A stretch of 64,000 nucleotides of DNA. Origin: Hibiscus mutabilis. Its lineage: Eukaryota > Streptophyta > Magnoliopsida > Malvales > Malvaceae. The DNA lies in assembly GCA_019671005.1 (NCBI GenBank), contig CM033714.1:56219741-56283740 (forward strand). Reading direction: 5' to 3'. This document shows, piece by piece, positions 42,152-54,376 of the stretch. The notes under the pieces are model-generated. The model was not told where the DNA came from and made no database searches. It saw only the letters and a list, made by a program, of their open reading frames with translations. The translations under genes were made by a program, and so were the position numbers. Position 1 is the first letter of the stretch. The number at the start of each line of letters is the position of its first letter.

Positions 42152-45042
42152 TGTAATACTCACCCTGGCCTATAAGGAAATTGCACACTCAAGATAGACG
42201 GTCTAACTTGACTAACAAGTTAGGGATCAATTTACTTAAATTTGATATTGCAGGTAGCAATAAGCAATCGACAGAAGATGTAGCCAACCACTTAAATAGT
42301 ACTCAATAATTTCAATCTCATCTAATCAAAAAGGAAAAGACCATTAAAGGACAAAGGGAAGTCAAACGGAAGATACATACATGTTTATGTTACTTATATC
42401 CCAAGCAAACATAAAAGACATACCAACAACATAGTATTCAATGCATATTCATGGCATCAGGTTTTGATATTAAACAATATCTTGAATAATGACATACCTG
42501 GCATCCAAGCATTTTGTATCAAAGGAATTTCTCAACCAAATCATTTAATCCAAGTGCCTAATCGAGTTGCATTACTACCAACCATAATTGTGTATTACTT
42601 ATGTTGATTACCCGTTTGTATGATTAAATTTCAAACCACTTTCGAACTCTAATTTCAATAATATCTATAAAGCGGTAACACACTCAAACATTCATATTCA
42701 TAGCAACATCACGTCATGGTTCTAGATCATTGCCAACTCATTTAGGTATAAACCGATGCATTCATAACATCTAATTTCAAGGCACACATACGACCACAAG
42801 TTCATAATCAAAGCACATCAGAATTTTATACTTAAATTATTTACATACAAGCCAACTAACCCTACCCAGATTAATACATATAGACCTATGTTCTAGTGCC
42901 ACCGCTTTGGAGTTAACAAAATACAATTTCAAAACATACATTGGAAGTTTCGGGTGACCTTACTGGATCTCATAGCTAAAGCTAGCAGGGAATTAAGCTG
43001 AGGAATAAAACAGGGTGAGTAGTCAGAAAGGTAAACTTCCAAATAATTCAATTAACTAAAGTGTAATAATAGTAAATGCATAATCATAATTAAGTTATCG
43101 GAATAGATTGACCATCCATCATAGTTACTTCTCATCACATTGTATCCAACCGAATATAAAGGTCCATCATATCATAAACCATTATCTCATATATCTATTC
43201 AATATGATCACCAACGTACGACCACTTTTACAAAATTTACAATTCAAGCAACCTCTAAGGGGCTGATCTAATATCAGGAAAACATTCAAAGATGCTTATA
43301 ATACAAGCAATCATACTTGAGACCTACGATACAGACTATAATACATTATAAAATCACCATTGTAACCATTGCATTAGTAGGAAATGACATTCTTGTCATT
43401 GAATCATTCATCTTAACATCGATCAGGGGTACGATTGTACCTTTCAGAGGACCTTAGTCTTATATTTTAGGCTGAGCTCAGAATGTATGTTCTATTGGTA
43501 TGCCAATTCGACTAGACTAAGACTAGCTATATATATATATATAACAATCAACCGACCAGAATGCCATTTGGCATTTAACTCAATGTTCCACAATATGTTT
43601 GAAACTACTCTTAACATACATGATAGCTTAATACTTACCTTTTAGGGATTTCCAGCACACATACAAGCAAGTAAGGCGATGGAGCCTTCTTGGCATTTGA
43701 ATTCTTTAGCATTTATACAACCATTGAGATAAATACACACAGGCTACACTCACAGATGTTTCTAGCTGTACTTGGTCTTGGATCACAACTCCCTTTTTCC
43801 TCTCGTCTTCTTGACCAAATTCTTTGTTGTCTAATTAACAATAATTAAATCATACATTAGAGTAATTCTATATCACTTGACTTATCTATGTACTTCACAC
43901 ATAATTGCTTTAATCAAATTTCAAGGTGATACATTCAAAGAATCCAAATAACACTAAATTCCTAGCCAAAGATGCAGATCAATAATGTGGGGCATTAACA
44001 TACACATAAAACAGTTCTCTAGATCTCAAACAATTTGAATCTACCCCTATTGCACTTAGGTACTCTTTTTATGCCAAATTAGCCATCTTTCTATCGAGTA
44101 TTAACTTAACTTTTTATATATCCATTTATACAGATCTAACAACCATCAATTTAACACCATATTGATCCCTAATAATTACATAGCCTAATCGAACAGTAAT
44201 AGACCAGTCCCCAGACTGTCGTGCTTAAAACAGGGCACAATTCTATTGAATTAGATTGCTTACATACTATTGAAATCCATTCAATTGATCCCTTAATTCA
44301 GGTATAATGTTACCAACAATTTAGCCATTCAAATTTTCAACAAAATAGTCCCTATACTGGGCTGTTAAAATAGGGCAGTTCCAAAATAGAATTAATTCAG
44401 CCAAATACCTTCAGTATCTAGGCAGGTTCGAATATATATAAACATCCCAAGTTAACATTTCAACCGTGTACTCAAATTACAACTTAATCAATCACATTAC
44501 TAGCATAGTTTGCTCATCAATCAACTAACAATTCTATGTAACCATTCGGTAATCATCAACATTCAACCTTCACAACTCAAGGCAGCTATTCAAATCACCA
44601 AAATATCATTAAAGCACCCATTCTATCAATATACAAGCAACCAAAATTCCATAGTTATAGAACAATTGATCAAGCTCTTAAGAAATGGTTATAAACTTAC
44701 CTTCAATACGATTCTTTCCTAATAAAAAAGCTTTCTCCTTCAAAATCTCCTTCTCTCTATCTTGTTTTTGGTCTAAAGAAATGGAGAAGAAGAAGTCACT
44801 CTTCTTTCATTCATTCTACCGGTCCCTTAAGGAGAAAAGGACATGTGGAATAACCACAAACTCTTAATTGTATACCATGCAAAACTAGCCTTCTAAATTC
44901 TTTACATATTTTTTCACTTGCTCTAAGTTCCTTTAATTCCTCAACTTTACAATTTGATCCCATACAAGAGCACTAAACTAGATTCTTAGCTTGTTATTAT
45001 GCCATTTAATATTTTCAATAAAAATCAACTGTGGGTGTTACA
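42152..45042 (-). repeat. Solo LTR (2891 bp) in the integrase of element B
   Basis: The + strand shows TGTAATACTCACCC at the left and GTGGGTGTTACA at the right. Flanks GGTGC (42147-42151) and AGTGC (45043-45047) match at 4 of 5. Removing it joins AGG TGC with ACT ATT in frame. The position of AGTGCCACC (about 42895) and the splice-like sites gives the minus orientation. A run of TA repeats lies at 43531-43542. Confidence 0.9.
42998..44700 (-). other. Candidate LTR-internal intron (solo LTR in B integrase)
   Basis: The donor TTGAAG|GTAAGTTTAT is at 44700, 342 nt from the LTR start. The acceptor CTGTTTTATTCCTCAG|C ends at 42998. Both are excellent matches to plant consensus. Length is 1703 nt. 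Confidence 0.5.
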
Positions 45043-45047
45043 AGTGC

Positions 45048-46313
45048 ACTATTTTAACCGGGGCTCATTCTATTTTTTCTATGCATCCAGGAAGTACAAA
45101 GATGTTGTATTATTTGGTTGATTTGAAGAAGGATGTTGTGGATTTTGTTGTTAGGTGCATGGTATGTCAGCGTGTTAAGGTTGGGCCTCAATTTCCTTCT
45201 GGGTTATTGCAACCTTTAAGGATTCTAGAATGGAAGTGGGAGAGAATTACCATGGATTTTGTGTTTGGTTTGCTTTTGGCACCATCGAAAAAAAGTTTTG
45301 TTTGGGTAATCGTGGATTGTTTTACGAAGTGTGCGCACTTCCTAGCTATGCATACGACATATACGATGGATAAGTTAGCGGAGTTGTATATTGTAGGGAT
45401 TTTGAGGTTGCATGGGGTGCCTAAGTCTATAGTATCGGACAGAGACTCACGCTTTACATCGAGGTTTTGGAAGTGCTTATATAGAGCTTTGGGTACACGG
45501 TTGAATTTTAGTACTTCGTATCATCGTCAGATGGATGGTTAGTCTGAACGTGTCATCCAACTATTGGAGGATATGTTACGGTGCTACATCATTGATTTTG
45601 AAGGATCGTGGGAGTGGCAATTACCATTGGTAGAGTTTTCCTATAACAATAGTTATTAGGCGAGCATTCAAATGGCTTCGTATGAAGTTTTATATGGTAG
45701 GAGGTGTCAAACGCCTCTTTGTTGGGCTGAGGCATGCGAGAAGTATGTTTCTTTGCATGATGTGTTGAAAGACACTAATAAGAAGGTGAATCTCATTAGT
45801 GATCAGTTGAAGGCAGATTTGGATTGGCAAAAGTCCTATGTTGGTTTGAGATGTAAGGAGATTGAATTCGCAGTTGGCGATAAAGTGTTTTTAAAGGTTT
45901 CACCTTGGAAAAGGGTGATGATATTTAGGTATAAGGGCAAGTTGAGTCCGGGATTCATTGGCCATATGAGGTGATAGAGTGCATTGGTCTGGTAGCTTAC
46001 AAGCTGAGATTGCGTTTGGAGTTGGAGAAGATTCATGGTGTGTTTCATGTATCGATGCTTCAGAGGTATAGTCGGAGCTATCGCATGTGATGCACGTGGA
46101 GGAGATTGAATTAAATCCGAATTTGGCATATGATGAATAACCAGTGAAAATCTTGGATTCTAACAGCAAGGTTCTTCATGGGAAGACCATTGAGTTGGTA
46201 AAGGTGTTGTGGCAACATCGAGGTGTCGAGGAAGCCACGAGTGAAATTAAGGAGGACATGAGGAAGCAGTTTCCTTATCTTTTTTCGTCATGTAAATTTT
46301 GAGGACGGAACTT
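45048..46313 (+). pseudogene. Integrase with chromodomain (element B)
   Basis: The open frame to 45542 holds GAHSIFSMHPGS (two His), RCMVCQ (two Cys), TMDFVFG (first Asp) and IVSDRDSRFTSRFW (second Asp). A stop replaces Gln in the QSER motif (TAG at 45540-45542), and the catalytic Glu follows it. 45672-45974 gives ALYGRRCQ-like and GDKVFLKVSPWKR blocks. Then frameshifts follow, and a chromodomain relic VKVLWQHRGVEEATSE, whose last conserved Trp is Ser, lies near 46200-46250. It is the least decayed integrase here, but still broken. Confidence 0.87.
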
Positions 46314-46330
46314 CTTAAGTGGGGGAGAGT
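46314..46330 (+). other. Polypurine tract of element B
   Basis: CTTAAGTGGGGGAGAGT directly precedes TGTAACACCC at 46331. Confidence 0.88.
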
Positions 46331-47029
46331 TGTAACACCCTAATTTTGGGCCTAGGAGTTAGCTAGGTAGAATAGACGGTTTAGGTGAACTGGATTAGTC
46401 GATTCGAGATAGTTTTGAAAATTAATTCTAAATAAATGTTTTAATGGGAAATTAAATAAGGAAAAATGTTGGAAATATCTAAATAATACATTGAGGGTTT
46501 TGGTAAACTCAATTTGGTAAAAATAAATTCAAATTTTATGACATTTTGGACTGGTGACTAAAATATAAGTTTTACAAACTATTTTTGGTGATTAAATCGT
46601 AAAAGGGTCAACGTAACACCCTAAATCCTAGCCTAGAAGTATTGAAACCAATTGCATAATTTGATAGCTTAATTGAACCTAGAATTTAAGCTAAATTGAA
46701 TAGTCAAGGATCTAATTGAAAGACTAAATGAAATAAGAGACCAATTTAGAAGGACTTAATCGGATAACATGGAAAATATGGGGAATGCATGATAAATTTT
46801 GCATTTCCCCTAATGCCCTTGATTAAGTTAAGAATAGGGATGAATTAATGTCCATTTTAGACAATTCATAAATCCATTAAGTTGGATGTCATCTTCATCC
46901 ATTCCTTTCATTTGGCCGAATAGAAGAGGGAAATTAGGGAGAAAGAGAGTTTGAGAGATCAACCATTGATGAAGGGAAATTAAGCTTGCATGTATAGGAT
47001 TTTGTAAGGAAATTAAAGCTAGAAGCAAA

Positions 47030-49475
47030 GTAAGTATGATTTTACTCTTGCTCAATCGAATAGGCAACTATACTTATTGACTATTGAATATTTTGTTAGA
47101 TGATTGAATTGTTGTAGAATTATGTAAATTTGGTGAATGAACAACAGGTATTATGCTGGAATTTATGTGTAAGTGATGGTGTAACAAAAGTAGGTTGCTG
47201 GAAATTTGAAATTAGATGTTGTTGTAAGAATTGAATTGTTAGAACATGTAATTGAGCTATGGAACTAATGAATTGAATATGATCATGATTAGATAATGTA
47301 ATTAAGGTGTTGAAAAAGATAAATTGTTAGTAACCAATGCTGGAAATGAAAGATAAAAGTATGAACAAAGTCATATAGCCTAGAAACTGTTTTAGTAAGA
47401 ACAAATTGTGTAAAAATGCAAAATTAAGCAACTTAACCAACATACTCCGTTTTGGCTGCCTTGAAAAATGAATTAACATTGAATAAACATGTTTAGGATT
47501 TCATATGAAATGAATTCTAGGGCCAAAACATTGGTTAAAATGAATTTAAGGAATTAAAATGTGATTAGGTGCAATCTGCCCAGAATGCTCTGTTCTGGGC
47601 AGTAACTTTGAAAATTCACCAAAATTTGTATAGATTAAATTCAGGGCTGAAATTTTAGTGACATTATCCTTAGTATGTCTAATTTCATTAGGTGAAAACA
47701 GAACTGACATCTGGGTCCTATGCTGGAAACTGTAAATAGAAATAGCTGGACAGTGCAAACTGTCCAGACAGTGTAAATGCCCTGTCTTTGAACAAAAAAC
47801 TGTATTAATTGGATAAGAACTAAAATTCAAGCCTTATATGGTCATAAATAAAAAAATTTATCTTTCCAACGGTATAAATTAATCGAAATTCTAACGTATG
47901 GATTAAAAGATATGTCCATTTAAAGGGACAGTGTGCAAACTGCCAGGCAGCAGTGTCCTGGGCAGTTTGGGACTGTTTTTGCACCTAGAAGCAAACTGTT
48001 TCCAAAATAGTTTTGAGACATTGTAACTCGTCCAGTTATGTTCTGAAATGAGGTAATAACAATATGGAGATGAACAAGAAAGAAATGCTTAAAAGAAAGC
48101 ATAAAAACAGTAGCTAAATGTTAGGTACAAATGTGGTAACATTGCTACTATATATGTGTGATATTATTTGCATGTTTTGATGAATTGTATGTGTTATGCT
48201 TGCTAGACCAAGGGCAGCAAGTTGTGAAAGAGGAAGAAAAGAGTGGACATCCCAAAGCAAGAGGCAAAGGGAATTGGATACAATACAAGTGATTAGCTAG
48301 GAGTATTGTGAGTGTAACTATCCTTAGGGTTGGGACTTAGGTCCTAACCAACCTTGCTATTGTAATTAATTCAATGATATTGCCATGTAACATGACCTAA
48401 TACATATTTGGCTAATTAAGGGAAGAATGATATGAATGACAACTTGTTTGATGCCATGATCTATTTGTTTACTTGGGTGTTAAGCAAATGAAATGAAATG
48501 CTTGTCATGTTGCATTGCTTATGCCAAAGGTAAGAAATGGCATGCTTTCTTAGAGAATAAGGTACGCACATTGCATACATATGAATGTGTTTGTGATTGA
48601 TATACATGGTTGGTTGAAATTAAATGAACAATGGTACCACCTTGTATTCATGCCATTCGAATGGCATGGATAGACTTGTATTGGGAGTTAAGACTCCATA
48701 AGCCTAAGGGCTTGACCTTTGAATGGCATAATCATGTCTTGATTAATGAATTGCATAAAGTTTGAATGAAATTGATAATCAAACAACCTTGGTAGCTAGT
48801 TTGGATAGATAGGAGGGCATGCCCTAGAATCTAGAGCTCATATTGGCACTATAGTGTATATTGGCACTACGATGCAAATTGGCACGACGGTGCATTTTGG
48901 CACTACGATGCAAATTGGCACGACGGTGCATATTGGCACTACAGTGCATATTGGCACTTCGGTGCATATTGTTGAAGATTTGATTATCGTGTGAACTACT
49001 TACCAAGGGTGTTATAAGATGACTTAATAACTTGAAATGAACATTGTTTGCTTTGGATTTGTGATGTGAACATTACTTGTTTTGTAAGATTCTTGAATGA
49101 ACATCCTTGCCTTGACAGATAACACATGAATGATTGTATAACTAGTTACTTCACATAAAAGAAATGCATAGATGATGCTTGTGCAAGAATGTCTACTTAG
49201 TATTTGGTGTTTTGATTGCTTGTCTCCTAAGCAATAAATCGAATAGCATGATATGTATACATGATGGATGTTGCTTTGTTGAGTTTGTGATATGTGAAGC
49301 TTGCCTATGTTTATCCCATGCAATTCAAATAGTATGTGACATGTGGTGATGACCTTGATTCTTTGAAATACTTGTAAACTTGGATATGTATTTTTGAAAT
49401 TGGTTAGACTTATTGTTACCTCACTAAGTACATAACTTGTACTTACCACTCTACTCTTCATTCTTCCCATAACAG
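47030..49475 (+). other. Candidate LTR-internal intron (solo LTR in B LTR)
   Basis: The donor GCAAA|GTAAGTATG is at 47030, 418 nt from the LTR start. The acceptor CATTCTTCCCATAACAG|A ends at 49475. Length is 2446 nt. It is homologous to the sites in element A. Confidence 0.5.
48843..48968 (+). repeat. 18-bp tandem array of small hairpins, seven units
   Basis: GGCAC recurs exactly every 18 bp (48845, 48863, 48881, 48899, 48917, 48935, 48953). Each unit is a short inverted repeat of the form GCAC-NNCG-GTGC or a near variant (loops TATA, TACG, GACG, TACG, GACG, TACA, TTCG). Spacers are TATT, AATT or TTTT-like. It replaces the single GCACTACGGTGC hairpin seen in the element A LTR. Confidence 0.93.
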
Positions 49476-51950
49476 ATTAAGGACACTTTCAAGAGGATAT
49501 CTTGAACTCGAAGCAACGTTTGAAGCAAACTTGAAAGTATGATTTCATACTCTTTGTATGCTCCTAGTTTGGTGGCACTAGAACTTGTAATAGTTAGCTT
49601 TGAACATGCATTTTGGGTGTATATATATGACTAGTATATGTAATGTTTTTGTTGGGCCTATCATGTAACCAACCTTGAATACTTTAAGCTATGCATATAA
49701 CTATGTTGTTATGTATATAAATGAGTAAGATGTTGCGCATATTGTGTAAGTAATCCAATGAATGTATGAACCTAAAGGGTAGCTTGAATGTAATTATACC
49801 TTGATGATTGTGTTAGGTATGCACGTATAGTGTGGTTGCCGAATGTTTAAGACTAGGATAAGCCTTGAATGAACTAGTTTCATGCTTTGCATGTGTTTGG
49901 TGAAATAGCCGAATGGTTAGGATTAGATTATGGCTTGAATGGAAGCTAGAATATGTAATTTGAATGTTCAAGAATCATGTTAGAAAATTTGGAAGCTTGT
50001 AACCTTAAGGAATTTCGAATGGGATAGGAAATAATGATTGGAAGTTGTAATAATGAAATATGAAAGTAGTAACTTGTATTATAAGCATGAAAGGGAGTAA
50101 TCTAGTGATATTATGTAGATAGCCGAATGCCATAGGATAAAACTGAAGTTATATATGAGGTTACTTGTTTGTTAAGAAAGTATGTATGATTGCTTGCCTT
50201 GATTGTTGGTTTTGTTCGAATGTTAGGATGATTATAAATCAAATAAGAGTCTACTTGATAGCTAAGCAAGAATGATAAGTAAGAAGCTTGTACGATTCTA
50301 TGGTGTATGTGTATTGAAATGGAATGGCAAATGGTAATATGATAGTGGTAACTTAGGTTATAAGTATGAAATGAAACAAATTAGTACCTAAATTAGCATG
50401 CTAAGTGAGTTTGTTTTAATTATTGTGGATTGCTTGTATGTCTTGTATAGTTGTGTTTAGGTTACTTGCGTTGCAAGTTATGTATATCGAGGTTACCTGT
50501 TCGATAAGTAACCTATCTTTTGCTTTGTTCTCGCTTTGGTAACGCTCCTGAATTGGGTTACGGCTAACCCGGGGATGGGTGTTACAGTCAAACCTTTGAA
50601 TCTTTAAAGAGCTAATTTACCAATATTTTTAACCAGGCATTACTCTTAATTTAACCTATCTCTGAATGATTTTAAAGTGTTTATTAAATAAAAGTAAAAT
50701 AGATTTAATAAAAAGAGTTTTATTAGCCAAATCACTTTTCTTACGTAACTACCTTGCTCTCAACTTTTCTCTCAAAATTTTCCCATTAGCCAAACTACTT
50801 TTCTTACTCTATAATAATGAGGAATCAACTCTTATTGATTTCATTTTGATTCCTCAATTGAATCCTTGAATTACTACAACAAATCTTGCTTGTTTTCTTG
50901 GAGATTTCACATAACTCATGCTAATTAAGGGGAAAGCATACCATTAGAAGTGGTTTTTGTTTCTCTCCTCTAATTTTCTAGGTTTTGAATAGTTAGATTT
51001 TGAGGTGCTAATGGTGTTAAATGGTTGCTGGATATATAGGTGTTTTTAGATGTTAATTGGTGATGTTAAAGTGTTCAAATTGATAGGTTGTGGCTGGGTT
51101 TGGTTAGGGTGAATTCGAAGATGTTTTTGGTTGTTTCAGAAGGTGTTTGATGGTTTTTTTGTGAGGCAAAGTTGGGGGTTGATGTTGCTGGGATTATGGA
51201 TGCATAATGATGCATTAATCCTCTTTGTTATGGGGTTAAAACATGGGAGATTGATCCTACAACATTCGGCGACGTTTTAGAGGCTTTGGACACTTTATTT
51301 CGAATTGACAGGTTGAGCTTTTAGGTCTGGAAATTGAGAAAATAACATAGGTATAGTACAGTATGAGCCGTATCGATACGTGTTTTATCTTCTGGAATTT
51401 ATGGTTTTGTCCAAAATGGCTTGGGTACTGATACTTAGGGAAGCGTATCAGTACAGGCCTTAAGAATTATGACTTGGGAATCGGTGTGCTTACTTCAATA
51501 TCAATGCCACCCTTCTGTACAAAGCCTTGTATCAGTACGATGTTGTAGTTTATATTCACCCATTTTGGTCCCTGTTTCATATGTATGCAATTTGGATGTA
51601 TTTTAATAATCTGTTTTAGCTAAAAATGCGTACATATGCATGTAACTTGACTAATTAAGGATTTGTAACCCCAATTGTAAGTTAGTCCTCATAGTTTAAT
51701 AGATTTGTAATTTGGTCCTTTAATTGTAAATGCGCCCAATTGGTTGTTGTTTTGACGCCCGTTTTACTTGAGACATTAACCACTGCTAGTATGTACACCT
51801 TAGGTTATAACAATGCATTCATATAAGATAAAAGGAAAAAATGGACATAATTTAAGATATTTGGTTCAGGTTTGCTACGATAAACCTAATATAGCTCGCT
51901 CGATTCTGTCTAGCACCTAGTCTAGGTCAAGGGGGTTAAAGTTATTAGGA

Positions 51951-52202
51951 TTAAGAATGAGTTTGCAAGTAATGGTGGTGGTTGATTTCTCTCAACTAAA
52001 ATCAATTAAAATAAAGATATCTATGATTAAGATGAACATCTGCAGCAAAGAACAGATAATTATGGAAGTTGGAATTATTACTAAGGGTATATGCTTGATT
52101 ACTTATTTCAATGCTATAGAAACTGACAATACATGTTTTCGTAAACCATAAAGATCTTTATCTACTCGACAAGATTTTCTAAGGAACCTCCGACTCTCTC
52201 GA
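51951..52202. other. Unassigned 250 bp between B LTR and element E
   Basis: AT-rich sequence without gene, repeat or LTR motif that I recognise. It could be the diverged end of the B LTR or older genomic DNA. A 64-codon ORF (51957-52151) has no support. Confidence 0.5.
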
Positions 52203-52825
52203 TGTAACACCCTAATCTTGAATAAGGAGTGCCTAAAGACCAACGTGTCACATCGGGTCACCGAAGCAACCCAACAAATTTTCAAGTATTTTTAAAACCT
52301 TAAAATATATTTTAAATACAATAAAATAAAATTAACTAATTATATTGGAATATAAATAAAGGTAGTTTTACAAAATATGTGGTGCTCCAATACCATCGTA
52401 AAATTCAAAGTGGTAACTGAGTTACAGACCCTCAAAACACAAGCAAGGCTCTAGGAATACAATGCCCACTACAAATAAGGTGTTGTACTCTATGCTCGAG
52501 ATGCTAAAAGTCCTTCATCGATGATGCTCCTCAGACACGAACAAAATCTACTAATCTAAAGAATAAGAAAATTTGAAAGACTGAGCTTTACGGGCTCAGT
52601 GGTACAAAACTACTCTACTCAAGTAACTCATAAATATAAGCATGCAAATCAAATGTATACATAGAAGCATGACATGAGTATTGAATAATCAAATTATGGG
52701 ACATCACAAAATAAACATAAACAAATTACTTGCATATCAAACATGTCTGATTTTCAAACTTGTTAGATTGCACATGTGCTCAACTATCGAGTATTCGGAT
52801 AGTCCCGCACCACTCATGGCCACTA

Positions 52826-53034
52826 GTCAAATAAATCTCGAATGTCCGAAGTGTTGTCCGGAGTGCCACACATGCCATTGGTTAATAATCTTGAGTGTCT
52901 GAAGTGTTGTCCCGAGGCCGTTGGTTAATAATCTCGAGTGTTCGGAGCATTGTCCCGAGTGCCACATAGGCCGTTGGTTAATAATCTCGGGTGTCTAAAG
53001 TGTTATCCCAAGCACCACACAAGTTGCTAGTTAG
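52826..53034 (-). repeat. About 52-bp tandem repeat, four units, in E LTR
   Basis: Units share TTGGTTAATAATCTCGAGTG followed by a GTGTTGTCCCGAGTGCCACA-like half. Starts of the AATCTCG core are near 52834, 52886, 52930 and 52983; one unit lacks about 9 bp. The array is cut on the right by the solo LTR target duplication GTTAG. Confidence 0.85.
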
Positions 53035-54376
53035 TGTCACACCCGAAAAACGGTCTAGTCTGAATTAGGTTACGGCGATCGAGAATTTTGTACCGGCTAC
53101 GCCCGAATGATGTAATTGCTCAATCTTTGTATCCAATTTGAAGTAATGGACGTTAGTTAAGGCTAATTGAAGTTGTTGGGCCTTTTTGTAAGGAATGAAA
53201 GTCATTTTAGTGACTAAATTGTGAAAATTTAAAGTTTAGAGGCAAACGTGCAAATTTTGAAAACTTAAGGGTCTACCCTCGTAATTATAACATTTTAAAA
53301 GATGACTCACCTCTTTGTACAACCAAATCACGTGGGAGTGGAACATTTGTGTCATGAAAAGATGACATAAATTAGTGAATTAATAAAAGGAGATAAAGGA
53401 AAGGAATTTTATATGATTTAATAAGTTTCCCTATAGGTAAGGAAACCATTCAATTGGTAGGGAAATGAGGCAACCACATGGGAATCCTTACACAGATCGG
53501 AAAGGAAATAAATGGAGAAAGAATGGTTTTGATTAAGCCTTTAAGCTAACCGAGGCTTACCATCTTACTTATACTTTTCCTTCAAACTTTTCATAAACAG
53601 AATTAAGCTCCACCATTGTCATCTTCTTCCTTAAGCTCAAGAAGCACATCAATCCAATATTTGATCTTTGCATTAATTCAATATACCATTTGGAAGCTTG
53701 TAGCTTGGTAAGTAAAACCCGTATGTCAATTTGATGATTCCTTCAATCCTTAGAATGTAATTTCAAAATCAAAGTCTTGGAAGTCTAAGCTATGCCCATG
53801 TGTTTAGAGATTTAATTCTTTGTCATGATGTTGTCTACAAGCTTTGGTAAGCATTCCAAAACCTTTGACTTTGACCCTCCGACCAGGCGTATCGATACGA
53901 CGTGACTGCGTATCGGTACGAACCCTCTATCCTAACTAATATACCTACCTGTCAACCTTGCTGTACCGATACGGCCAGTAGGGGTATCAGTATGGGTGTC
54001 TGTTAAGTTAGTTAGATGTTATAAAAATGAAGTTTCTAGCCTTCTCAGATTAGTCCCTGAATAATCAAAGCTAAAATTGGATAGGTAAATGACCGCTGTT
54101 AGTAATTAAATTTCTCGTGATCATAATTAGCAAGTTCAATTTCATATTAGTAACATGAATTTCAGTTAAAGACCCTTAATTTGTAAAATCCACGCTTTAG
54201 ACCCCAAGTTTGTAAAAGTTTAAAATTGACCCTAAATTTAGTAAATTGTTAATAAGTTAGCTTGTAAATTCTTAAATGAGAATAATAAAATATCCCGAAT
54301 AAGATCCGATCTCTGAATATGTTTTTAGTAACACATTCCGACCCAGTTCCCCACCAGGCCAGGATGGGGTGTTACA
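53035..54376 (+). repeat. Solo LTR (1342 bp) with GTATCGATAC palindromes
   Basis: Ends are TGTCACACCCG and GATGGGGTGTTACA. A perfect duplication GTTAG lies at 53030-53034 and 54377-54381. Termini and internal order resemble the element C LTRs. GTATCGATAC lies at 53889-53898 and GTATCGGTAC at 53910-53919, with a GTACCGATAC copy near 53965. Confidence 0.93.
53708..54048 (+). other. Candidate LTR-internal intron (second LTR group)
   Basis: The donor CTTG|GTAAGTAAAACCC is at 53708; the same string with one change is the donor at 12950 in element C. A possible acceptor TTTCTAGCCTTCTCAG|A ends at 54048, giving 341 nt that include the GTATCGATAC cluster. The acceptor choice is uncertain. Confidence 0.35.

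Larger units (their letters stand above)
46612..50586 (+). repeat. Solo LTR of A-type (3975 bp) in the B 3' LTR
   Basis: It begins CGTAACACCC (first T changed to C) and ends GATGGGTGTTACA. A perfect 5-bp duplication GTCAA lies at 46607-46611 and 50587-50591. It aligns with the element A LTR almost throughout, but with one copy of the 145-bp unit and a different central hairpin region (18-bp array). Confidence 0.95.
18757..51950 (+). mobile_element. Element B: Ty3/gypsy chromovirus, interrupted by nested insertions
   Basis: Pieces of one + strand element: gag/protease/RT (18757-20761), RNase H (41650-42151), integrase with chromodomain (45048-46313), polypurine tract, and 3' LTR (46331-46611 and 50592 to about 51950). 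Element F splits RNase H, a solo LTR splits the integrase zinc domain, and another solo LTR splits the 3' LTR. Element C abuts at 18756, so B's gag N-terminus and 5' LTR should be left of the window. The right LTR terminus is uncertain because E starts at 52203. Confidence 0.85.
46331..51950 (+). repeat. Element B 3' LTR, split by a solo LTR
   Basis: Left piece 46331-46611, right piece 50592 to about 51950. The right piece has GTATCGATAC at 51370-51379 and degenerate copies such as GTACTGATAC and GTATCAGTAC between 51427 and 51538, as in element C and the solo LTR at 53035. The 3' terminus is not clear: no GTTACA is found, and the candidate end is GGTCAAGGGGGTTA near 51930-51942. ORFs at 50666-50869 and elsewhere are not coding. 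Confidence 0.7.

Noticed and set aside
44510..44867. Two short + strand ORFs before the integrase of B
   Set aside because: They lie within the minus-strand solo LTR and end at its splice-like site region; no protein similarity.
48824..49006. Minus-strand 60-codon ORF with a six-residue repeat (HRSANM-like)
   Set aside because: It is the translation of the 18-bp hairpin array inside an LTR; an 18-bp period always yields a six-residue repeat.
49024..49470. 148-codon minus-strand ORF
   Set aside because: It lies in the non-coding part of a solo LTR; homologous positions in the A LTRs are not open.
51957..52151. Possible host gene exon between B and E
   Set aside because: A 64-codon ORF without splice sites, codon pattern or similarity that I can recognise.
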